From NCBI GenBank assembly GCA_026692665.1, contig JAPLOF010000024.1, forward strand, positions 1 to 37,702: a stretch of 37,702 bases of DNA, in the 5' to 3' direction. Below the pieces are notes generated by a model that was given only the letters and a program-made list of their open reading frames with translations, was not told where the DNA came from and did not search any database. The translations under genes were made by a program, and so were the position numbers. Numbering within the stretch: the stretch's first letter is position 1; every line of letters begins with the position of its first letter. Origin of the DNA: Planctomycetota bacterium. Lineage in GTDB: Bacteria > Planctomycetota > UBA1135 > GCA-002686595. Positions 23,036 through 30,076 of the stretch are shown in pieces.

Positions 23036-23443
23036 ATGGCCACTCTCGCAACTGGCTTCCCCGTTCTCTCGCTCTGCAGCAAGGCGCTCGGCGTGATCAT
23101 CGTGACCTTGGTCGCGGGAGTCGCTGCTGGACGGGAGGACGGCGAAGTGTGCGAATCAGTCGGGTTCTTCCCTGCACCCAACGTGACCTGCGGAGCCGCC
23201 TGCAGTCAGGGCTGTATCCGCACCACCGTGACCACGAACGCAGGGTCGAGTGGCGTCATGTGCTCCTGCAACATCATCGGCCCGCCCGCCGTTTGCTGCA
23301 AGATCGCCTGGGTGGCTTCGACGATGACGTATGAGCTCGTCGGCGACTGTGCTTTGGCCACCTGTTCTGCGTCGAACTGCCACAAGGTGTTTGGGGTTCA
23401 GGTCTCCTCGGGCGAGATTGTCCTCGTGAAGGGGTCCTGCTAG
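23036..23443 (+). CDS. Small secreted 12-cysteine protein
   Basis: 135 residues, no recognised family. A hydrophobic segment (about 13-32, with G-V-I-I-V-T-L-V-A-G-V-A-A-G) acts as signal peptide or anchor. The remaining 100 residues hold twelve Cys (39, 52, 56, 60, 76, 78, 87, 88, 105, 110, 115, 135), an even number suited to six disulfides, with C-x3-C-x3-C, C-x-C and C-C patterns. This suggests a compact, oxidised extracellular domain. ATG 23036 has a CAGGAG ribosome binding site about 9 bases upstream. It heads a patch of lower GC together with the next gene, 77 bp downstream, and the pair may have been acquired together. Role unknown: an adhesin, inhibitor or toxin-like protein are all possible. 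Confidence 0.65.
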   Translation: MATLATGFPVLSLCSKALGVIIVTLVAGVAAGREDGEVCESVGFFPAPNVTCGAACSQGCIRTTVTTNAGSSGVMCSCNIIGPPAVCCKIAWVASTMTYELVGDCALATCSASNCHKVFGVQVSSGEIVLVKGSC

Positions 23444-23508
23444 AGGATCGATTCGCCTCGTCGATGTGTCCGCCGATCGAACCATGTTCCAGACTTGGAT
23501 GCTTGCCC

Positions 23509-23516
23509 AGGGGAGG
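23509..23516 (+). promoter_or_regulatory. Shine-Dalgarno AGGGGAGG before a TTG start
   Basis: AGGGGAGG ends 4 bases before TTG 23521. It is the best ribosome binding site near the 5' end of this frame and favours the TTG over the ATG at 23464. Confidence 0.6.
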
Positions 23517-23520
23517 CCGA

Positions 23521-25215
23521 TTGAACGCAACTCGTGCGAAACTCGCTGCGATTGGCCTGGCATCGGGCGCTCTTGCCTTGGCGGTCTGGATGTACACGAT
23601 CGGGCGCCCAACCGCATTGCCCACTGGGTATCCGCCGGACTCGCCACCGCTTGCAACCCAGACACTGCTCGCAGACCCGATCACGCGCGCGCGCACGATT
23701 CCTGAGGTTTCGGCTGAAGTCAGAACCTTGCCTGGAACAACTGGGCGAGTCGTCGTGGTCAACTCACGTGGGGAGCCTGTGGCCGAGGCGATCGTAGTCC
23801 TCATTGATGGACATGACCCGCGCGAACTCGGCCTCACGACGAGTGCTGGACTACTCGAGGTCCCACTGTGGTCGACTCTCACCGATGGCGACATCATCTT
23901 CGCGAGCAAGGCTGGCGAAGGGCGAGGCCAGCGCACCGTGTCGATCGGGCATGTGGCGGAATGCGTGATTCGTCTGGATTCCATCTCGGCGATAGGCGGC
24001 GTGGTTCGATCACAATCCGCCAAGCTCGCGGACGCCAGCGGCCTGACCGTCGTTGCCATCCCCTCCGACCTGTCTTTCGTTGAGCCTCCCAGCAACTGGA
24101 CGCGCATCCTCCAAGACCCACGCGTTCTGATCGGAAACTGCGAGGCGGATGGTTCCTTCTCGCTGGTTGGCGCGTCGACCCACCTGAGATACCGAGTCAC
24201 GGTGGGTGGGCGAGGCTGGGTCCACACGTCGGGCCCGGTCACGGCATCCAGCCAATCCGGAATGCTCGAGCTGATCGTGGCTGCGCTCTACGGTGTCAGG
24301 ATCAGCCTACAGGGAATCGATGGATTGGCCATCACCCCTGCAAGGGTAGGTGGGCAAGAGTGGGGTGTGACCAGTCAGATTCATGCGGATGGTGCCGAGC
24401 TGGGCCTCGCACACCCGGTTGCGCTGGGATTGGCAGGTGTTCCAGATGCATGGCTGACAGAGAGCCGCGCGCACTATGTCTTGACGGCGACCTCTGCGGA
24501 TGAAGTCGAGGCCATCGGTCCGGCGGAGATCGGCTTCTCCTTCCTTGGGTACCAGCCCTTGCAAGTGACCACGATGTTGAAACGCGTGGGAGCTCCGCTT
24601 CAAGACCAGCCGGCTCTCTTGCTGGCGAGCTCGAACGGATTCGGATCCCTGCGCCTTGACCTTTCCGAAAGTGGGGTTTCGACCGCGATGATCGGCAGTC
24701 CCGGGTTCCTCATGCTGCAACGACCGGATGGCAAGATTCTCCGCTTTCCATTGGGTGGGATGTCGCCTCGCGACTACCGCATCGCCTCCATACCCGCTGA
24801 GCCGTATCGGTGGCGGTTCATATGGAATCCTGACGTCCCCGCGCGAAGTCGCGAGACTCGGGATTGGCAACCATGTCGCGTGCAGGCCGATGCCGAGGTG
24901 GTGCTCAAGCCCACGAATCAGGGAGCCGGAGCATTGACGATCGACCTGCTGCAGGACGATGGAAGCCCGTACACCGGTCCAGCACAGTTCTTGCTGGGTG
25001 AGTTGGACCAGAGCCAGTTTGTTCCCGATGTAGCGACGATTCGCGGCGATACGATCAGCTTCAGCCGCGTCCCCTACCGTGTTCCGAGCTTGCCGCCCGG
25101 TCCGATTGTGGTGCAGCTGATCTCACCGGGAACGAGCAACGGAACAGGGCCGATTCCGACGACGATATCCACTGGAGAGCAGATCTTGTCCATGCGTTGG
25201 CATGAACCTCGGTGA
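23521..25215 (+). CDS. Anchored protein with carboxypeptidase-regulatory-like domain (TTG start)
   Basis: About 564 residues from TTG 23521. The N-terminus has basic residues followed by one helix (L-A-A-I-G-L-A-S-G-A-L-A-L-A-V-W-M-Y), so it is anchored with the bulk outside the cytoplasm. Residues about 70-150 look like a carboxypeptidase-regulatory or similar beta-sandwich domain (G-R-V-V-V-V-N-S-R-G-E-P-V-A-E-A-I-V). The rest is beta-rich and unrecognised. Layout resembles the protein at 2208-3731 (anchor plus beta domains) but I see no clear sequence match. GC is about 57% in a line I counted, against about 70% in neighbours, with more A/T-ending codons, which suggests later acquisition. 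It probably forms a unit with the 12-Cys protein. Confidence 0.7.
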   Translation: MNATRAKLAAIGLASGALALAVWMYTIGRPTALPTGYPPDSPPLATQTLLADPITRARTIPEVSAEVRTLPGTTGRVVVVNSRGEPVAEAIVVLIDGHDPRELGLTTSAGLLEVPLWSTLTDGDIIFASKAGEGRGQRTVSIGHVAECVIRLDSISAIGGVVRSQSAKLADASGLTVVAIPSDLSFVEPPSNWTRILQDPRVLIGNCEADGSFSLVGASTHLRYRVTVGGRGWVHTSGPVTASSQSGMLELIVAALYGVRISLQGIDGLAITPARVGGQEWGVTSQIHADGAELGLAHPVALGLAGVPDAWLTESRAHYVLTATSADEVEAIGPAEIGFSFLGYQPLQVTTMLKRVGAPLQDQPALLLASSNGFGSLRLDLSESGVSTAMIGSPGFLMLQRPDGKILRFPLGGMSPRDYRIASIPAEPYRWRFIWNPDVPARSRETRDWQPCRVQADAEVVLKPTNQGAGALTIDLLQDDGSPYTGPAQFLLGELDQSQFVPDVATIRGDTISFSRVPYRVPSLPPGPIVVQLISPGTSNGTGPIPTTISTGEQILSMRWHEPR

Positions 25216-25360
25216 GCCGCTTGGCACTCGCGAACTTGGCCGGCCTCGGCCCCGGGCGATGCACGGCCAGTGCCGGTGGTTCCGGGTCCCGCTCATCCCG
25301 GGCCCGTCTCGATGAGACTCGTGAGAGTCGCCCACAACACCCCGCTCCATCGACCCTGGA

Positions 25361-27424
25361 TCAACGCGGTCGCGAAACGAACACGTCGATCGCCGCGACT
25401 CCGAATCCCGACCGATCGAGGTCGACCGCGCCCGCCCCGCGCGTCGCGTAACGCGCCTGCGCCTGACGCAGGACTCCGGGGAGCGGCGCGGACTCGGAAT
25501 CTCCCCGCAGCTCGACCTCCGAAGCGATCGTCCACGTGTCGAACGGCTGGATCGTCGCGAGGAACAGGTAGCGGTCGCACATCGCCCGGTCGAGCGGCCA
25601 CGGATCCGGCGCCGGGAAACCGACGCGGACCGAGCACGTCTCGCCGGGCGCCAGGGTGCGCGCTTCGCGTCCCGCGACCGGCTCGACGACGCGCCGTGCG
25701 CGCGCGTCCTCGGGCAGGTTGACCACGGAGAGGCGCACGGCCGAGCGCCCCGGATTGCGCACCCGGAAAACCCCCATGGGCAGGTCTCCGCGCACGCCGC
25801 CGACGAGCCGACGTCCGTCGATCGCGGCCGGAACCCAACGGTTCCAGCCGGCCGGCACCGCTCCGCGCAGCTCGTCCAGGCGCGGCGTCTCGAGGCGCAC
25901 GTCGAGCTGCAGCGATCCACTCTCGAGCGCGAGCCGGGACGTCGAGCGCCACAGGGACTCGCGGCGCAGGTAGGGCTCGCACACGCCCAGCCACCGTCCC
26001 TGGTCCGCGAACGTCGGCGGCAGGATCGGCAGCCACCCCGGGAGCGGCAGGCCTTCGGGCGTCCAGAGCTGGTAGCCGCCCACCCCGGAGCGCAGGACGA
26101 GGTCCGCGGTCTCGAGGCTCGACGCGATGCCCACCCACTGCGATCCGGCGAACCAGGGCGCCAGCCCGGGGACGTCGCACCACAAGGAGAGCTGGGGTTC
26201 GCCAGCCGGGCGGCCGACCTCGACCGCGCGCAGGGCGGTGCGCGACAGGTCGGCGGTCGGAAGGCGCGTGAAGCGGGCCCGGGACTGCACCTCCGAGGTC
26301 CACTCGACGATCGCGCGGCCGTAGCTGTTGCGGCCGTCCGAGCTGCGGATGTCGAGCTCGGAGCCCTCGCGCACGCCATGCAGGTAGCCCGCCTCGACCT
26401 GGACGAGCCCGGGCTCGAGAAGCGTCGCGCGCCAGCCGGTCACCCCCTCGAACGAGGCGCCGAAGATGGTGCGGTCCGTGTCGCCGTACCAGGCCATGTC
26501 CTGGTACGGGAGCAACGTGGAAACGCCCAGCGCGGCCTGCTGCGCGACCCCGCCCCACGTGGCGCCGGGCTGGGCGCGTTCGAGCCCCTGCGCCAGGTAC
26601 CAGGTCATCGCGCCCGAGGGTTCGAAGGTCCCGACCGCGGTCTGGAGGTCGATCTCGCCCGCGACCTGGTCACGGCTCGACGCCGCGATCTGGACGCTGG
26701 ACCCGATCACGACGCGGTTCGAGTCGTCGTAGTACGGCACGCCGGCCGGCCAGAAGCCCTGCCCGTACGCGCGGTCGAACGGCCGCCGGCCCTGGGGCGC
26801 CGCGCGCGGGCGGAAGTTCGACACGCCGCGGAGCGCGCCGCCCGAGTGACACGAATCGGTGAGCACCGTGACGAACGCGCCGCGCGAGCTCGCCGCGGCG
26901 ACCAGCGAGCGCAACTCGTCGTCGACGAAGTCGTGTTCCCCCGTGCGGCCTTCGCTCCGGCTGTCGTAGGCCAGGAACGTCGTGTCGAGCCCGTCCGGCT
27001 CGCGATCGGGCCCCGTGTCGGCATCGGGCACGCGCGAGCCGTGGCCCGCGAAGTAGAAGACGGCCTCCGTCCCGGGCCGCGCGCGCTCGATGAGCTGCGC
27101 GTGGAAAGCGCGCACGATCGCGGCGTGGGTCGCCTCGGCGTCGCGCAGGACGGTCACGTCCTCGGCCGGGAATCCGAAGCGCTCGACGAGCAGGACGCGC
27201 ATGCGCTCCGTGTCGCGCCCGCAGCCGCGCAGTTCGCCCAAGCCCGCGTCGGCGGGATAGCGGTCGATCCCGACGAGGAGCGCGACCTTCGAGGCCGGGG
27301 CGTCCGTGGTCGGAGCCGTCGAAGCCTGTTCGACGGGAGCGGGCTCCATGGGTTGGACGCGCGGTTCCGCGCAGGCGCCCAGGGTCAGGAGCGACAGCGA
27401 GACGAGTTGCAAGGGGCGAGCCAT
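25361..27424 (-). CDS. Caspase-like (peptidase C14) lipoprotein
   Basis: 687 residues. A lipoprotein signal ends in the lipobox L-G-A-C18, so the protein is lipid-anchored outside the cytoplasm. Residues about 46-330 form a caspase-fold domain: V-A-L-L-V-G-I-D-R-Y near its start, the catalytic His128 in Y-F-A-G-H-G-S, and catalytic Cys192 in T-D-S-C-H-S-G-G. The His/Cys pair is intact, so it is probably an active endopeptidase. The C-terminal half (about 340-687) has no domain I can name; it may recognise substrate or partners. Bacterial caspase-like proteins occur in stress, signalling and abortive-infection systems, but many are stand-alone secreted proteases. The small membrane protein at 27477 lies 52 bp upstream on the same strand. 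Confidence 0.85.
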   Translation of the reverse strand: MARPLQLVSLSLLTLGACAEPRVQPMEPAPVEQASTAPTTDAPASKVALLVGIDRYPADAGLGELRGCGRDTERMRVLLVERFGFPAEDVTVLRDAEATHAAIVRAFHAQLIERARPGTEAVFYFAGHGSRVPDADTGPDREPDGLDTTFLAYDSRSEGRTGEHDFVDDELRSLVAAASSRGAFVTVLTDSCHSGGALRGVSNFRPRAAPQGRRPFDRAYGQGFWPAGVPYYDDSNRVVIGSSVQIAASSRDQVAGEIDLQTAVGTFEPSGAMTWYLAQGLERAQPGATWGGVAQQAALGVSTLLPYQDMAWYGDTDRTIFGASFEGVTGWRATLLEPGLVQVEAGYLHGVREGSELDIRSSDGRNSYGRAIVEWTSEVQSRARFTRLPTADLSRTALRAVEVGRPAGEPQLSLWCDVPGLAPWFAGSQWVGIASSLETADLVLRSGVGGYQLWTPEGLPLPGWLPILPPTFADQGRWLGVCEPYLRRESLWRSTSRLALESGSLQLDVRLETPRLDELRGAVPAGWNRWVPAAIDGRRLVGGVRGDLPMGVFRVRNPGRSAVRLSVVNLPEDARARRVVEPVAGREARTLAPGETCSVRVGFPAPDPWPLDRAMCDRYLFLATIQPFDTWTIASEVELRGDSESAPLPGVLRQAQARYATRGAGAVDLDRSGFGVAAIDVFVSRPR

Positions 27425-27476
27425 GGCGCGATGTACGATACCGAGAGCCCTCCGCGCGCGAGTCGAACGCCCGGAA

Positions 27477-27995
27477 TCAGCTCGGCTGCGCCCGGGCGCC
27501 GCCGCGAATTCCCACCGCGCGCTCGCGCGTCGCGTTCATCAGCGCGGCCAGCTCGCCCGCGTCCTTCCCGTACGTGTCGGGCAGCGCATCGTTCGCGCCG
27601 GCGATCGCCGAGTTCAGGCGCCCGAGGCGCGGCGTCCCGGCGCCGAGTCGGTCGAAGACGACCATCGGGTGCGACCCGATACTGACGGCCGAGAATGGGC
27701 CGACCTCGCTCCACCCGAGCCGGCGGCGACGGAACAGACGGCTGGACTCGAAGCCGTCGTGGCGGATCTCGAGGTAGGTCGAGGCGGGCAGCAGCACGAG
27801 GAGCGCGACGCCGGCGCACACGGCGAAGAAGATCGTCACGGCCCAGCCGCCGGCATCGCCGTCCCGCACCATCGTCGCGCCGACCGCGGCGAAGGCAGTG
27901 GCGATCCCGAGAACGACGAGCCACTTCCGCGGGCTCGGCCGCAATCGGAGTCGTTCCCCGGGGATGTGCGCCGGATTCGAACTCAACGGCCGCAT
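27477..27995 (-). CDS. Small two-helix membrane protein with PH-like tail
   Basis: 172 residues. Two hydrophobic helices (about 26-44 and 54-72) are followed by a beta-rich stretch (Y-L-E-I-R-H-D-G-F-E-S-S-R-L-F-R-R-R) and a conserved-looking tail, N-D-A-L-P-D-T-Y-G followed by E-L-A-A-L-M-N. Small proteins with two helices, a PH-like module and this 'LPDTYG..A.EL..LMN' tail are familiar among bacteria, but their function is not known. ATG 27995 was chosen over GTG 28028 because the frame between them adds only basic residues. The caspase-like lipoprotein gene lies 52 bp downstream, so co-transcription is likely. Confidence 0.65.
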   Translation of the reverse strand: MRPLSSNPAHIPGERLRLRPSPRKWLVVLGIATAFAAVGATMVRDGDAGGWAVTIFFAVCAGVALLVLLPASTYLEIRHDGFESSRLFRRRRLGWSEVGPFSAVSIGSHPMVVFDRLGAGTPRLGRLNSAIAGANDALPDTYGKDAGELAALMNATRERAVGIRGGARAQPS

Positions 27996-28168
27996 CCTAC
28001 CGCGACGGGGTGAGGCCCCGCGGGGCACCGCGGCCTGGATCCCCGCTGCCCGCCTCGCAGGGGAGCAGCGGGGATCCGGCGCCCGGGGTACCCTGCAAGG
28101 ATGGCTGTCCGCGCGCCGACTCCGGCGTACGCGGGCAGCTTCGCCCCCTGGTCCTGACCGCGTCCGCC

Positions 28169-28999
28169 ATGTCCCTGATCCGATCCCTCTGCGCCCTCCT
28201 GCTGCTCGCGCCCGGGGCCTCCGCCGAAGTCGTCGAGGTGCGCCAGTACGGCTTCTACTTCTCGCCGCGCGAGATTGTGATCCAACCCGGCGACACGGTG
28301 CGCTGGATCTGGACCAGCGGCACGCACACGGTCACCGAGGGCACGGACGGCCTGGTGAACGGCAACGAGCTGTTCCACTCGGCGCTGACGGGCGGGGTGC
28401 CGGTCTTCTCGTTCACGTTTACCCCGGCGTTCCTCGCGCTGCATCCGATGCCGGGCGGCCGGTACGACTACTTCTGCCAGCCGCACTTCCACCTGGGGAT
28501 GACGGGCATCGTGCGCGTCGCCGATCCGGTGCCGGGGTCGATCTTCTGCAGCGGCGACGGCAGCGGAGCGCCCTGCCCGTGCGCGAACGCCTCGGCGGGC
28601 GCCGTCGGGTGCCTGAATTCGGTGCTCGCCGGTGGGCGCCTGCGCTCGATCGGAGCCGCGAGCGTCGCCGCGGATTCGCTCGAGCTGTGGGCCTCGGGCG
28701 CACCGGAGGGCTCGAACGTGATCTTCTTCCAGGGCTCCTCGACGCAGGCCGGCGGCGCCGGCATCCCGTTCGGCGACGGACTGCGCTGCGCCGGCGGGAC
28801 TCTGATGCGCCTCGGCACCCAACCGATCTCCTTCGGCTGGGCTCGATACCCTGGCCCGAGCGACCCGCGGATCTCCGTGCGCGGCGCGGTCCCCCCCGGG
28901 TCCACGCGGCACTACCAGGCCTGGTACCTCGATTCGCCGGGCGCGTGCGGTGCGGTCGCTCCGAACTGGACGAACGGCTACAGCGTCGTCTGGCAGTGA
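28169..28999 (+). CDS. Plastocyanin-like copper protein with Cys-rich C-terminal domain, copy 1
   Basis: 276 residues. A signal peptide (cut near A-S-A/E-V-V) precedes a cupredoxin domain (about 20-118) with a full type-1 copper site: His53, Cys103, His106 and Met111 (Y-F-C-x-x-H-x4-M). These proteins carry electrons or hold copper outside the cytoplasm. The C-terminal half has F-C-S-G-D-G-S-G-x-x-C-P-C, F-G-D-G-L-R-C-A-G-G and Y-Q-A-W-Y, shared with the secreted protein at 4269-5984; in this lineage it may serve surface attachment or sorting (inference). The neighbour at 29137 is a duplicate of the same length. No Shine-Dalgarno is visible before ATG 28169. Confidence 0.85.
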   Translation: MSLIRSLCALLLLAPGASAEVVEVRQYGFYFSPREIVIQPGDTVRWIWTSGTHTVTEGTDGLVNGNELFHSALTGGVPVFSFTFTPAFLALHPMPGGRYDYFCQPHFHLGMTGIVRVADPVPGSIFCSGDGSGAPCPCANASAGAVGCLNSVLAGGRLRSIGAASVAADSLELWASGAPEGSNVIFFQGSSTQAGGAGIPFGDGLRCAGGTLMRLGTQPISFGWARYPGPSDPRISVRGAVPPGSTRHYQAWYLDSPGACGAVAPNWTNGYSVVWQ

Positions 29000-29133
29000 G
29001 GGAAACTGACCCAGTTGCGTGGATGTCCCGTCCCTGGCCCCTGGGCGCAGTTTCCCGGGGTGACTACCCACAAGCCCTGGGGGGTACCCCCGCGGCCACC
29101 ACACCAATGACCACGGAACTGGGTCAGTTTCCC
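29000..29133. mobile_element. Small element with terminal inverted repeats, copy 2 (MITE-like)
   Basis: 134 bp. The 23-bp ends match at 22 of 23 positions when one is reverse-complemented; the left end begins GGGAAACTGACCCAGTT immediately after the stop codon of the first copper-protein gene, the right end finishes AACTGGGTCAGTTTCCC 3 bp before ATG 29137. Inside is a further perfect palindrome, GGGGGTACCCCC. There is no ORF of its own. It shares its ends with 8756-8894. Confidence 0.7.
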
Positions 29134-29136
29134 ATC

Positions 29137-29967
29137 ATGCCCACCTGCCGAACCCTGCTCGCCCTCCTCGCGCTCTCGACCGCGTCATCCGCCGAGGTCG
29201 TCGTCGTGCGCCAGTTCGGCTTCTACTTCTCGCCGCGCGAGATCGTGATCGAGCCCGGGGACAGCGTGCAATGGATCTGGTCGAGCGGGTCGCACACGGT
29301 GACCGAGGGCACGGACGGCGTCGTGAACGGCAACGAGCTGTTCCACTCGCCGCTGACCTCCGCGGTGCCGAGCTTCACCTTCGCGTTCACGCCGGCCTTC
29401 CTGGCCCAGCATCCGATGCCCGGCGGGCGCTACGACTACTTCTGCGCCGTGCACGCGATGATCGGCATGAACGGCGTGGTGCGCGTCGCCAACCCGGCGC
29501 CCGGGACGATCTTCTGCAGCGGCGACGGCAGCGGCACGCCCTGCCCGTGCGGCAACGTGTCGCCGGCCTCGGTCGGGTGCCTGAACTCGGTCAACAACGG
29601 CGGCCGCCTGCGCACACTCGGCACCGCGAGCGTGGGAGCGGACTCCCTCGAGCTGTGGGCCTCGGGCCCGCCGGAGGGCTCGAACGTGATCTTCTTCCAA
29701 GGGTCGTCGACGCTGGCCGGCGGCGCGGGGGTCGCGTTCGGCGACGGGCTGCGCTGCGCGGGCGGCACTTTGATGCGTCTGGGACTGCAGCCGATCTCGT
29801 TCGGCTGGGCGCGCTATCCGGCGCCCGGCGACCCGCCGATCTCGGTGCGCGGCGCGGTTCCGCCGGGATCGACGCGCCACTACCAGGCCTGGTACTTCGA
29901 TTCGCCCGGCACCTGCGGCGCGCCCGCACCGAGCTGGACGAACGGGTACTCGATCGTGTGGCAGTGA
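29137..29967 (+). CDS. Plastocyanin-like copper protein with Cys-rich C-terminal domain, copy 2
   Basis: 276 residues, the same length as copy 1 and by eye about four fifths identical along its whole length, so a tandem duplication. The copper ligands sit at the same positions (His53, Cys103, His106, Met111). The residues around the copper-binding Cys differ (C-A-V-H-A-M-I-G-M against C-Q-P-H-F-H-L-G-M), which could shift redox potential or partner. The start is ATG 29137, 3 bp after the inverted-repeat element; an in-frame ATG at 29107 would begin inside that element and add M-T-T-E-L-G-Q-F-P-I. Either way the normal upstream sequence has been replaced by the element. Confidence 0.85.
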   Translation: MPTCRTLLALLALSTASSAEVVVVRQFGFYFSPREIVIEPGDSVQWIWSSGSHTVTEGTDGVVNGNELFHSPLTSAVPSFTFAFTPAFLAQHPMPGGRYDYFCAVHAMIGMNGVVRVANPAPGTIFCSGDGSGTPCPCGNVSPASVGCLNSVNNGGRLRTLGTASVGADSLELWASGPPEGSNVIFFQGSSTLAGGAGVAFGDGLRCAGGTLMRLGLQPISFGWARYPAPGDPPISVRGAVPPGSTRHYQAWYFDSPGTCGAPAPSWTNGYSIVWQ

Positions 29968-30076
29968 GGGCGCGGGGCTAGCTCTCCAGGCCCCCTTGCG
30001 CCGACGGCGGGTCCGGCGGGTGCCCCCGACCGCGGCGCGAAACCGAACGGGTGGCGATCGGAAGCCCCGCCGTACC

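Noticed and set aside
25307..25319. GTCTC-GAT-GAGAC hairpin between the convergent genes at 25216-25360
   Set aside because: Five-base stem with a 3-base loop and no T-run; too weak to call a terminator.
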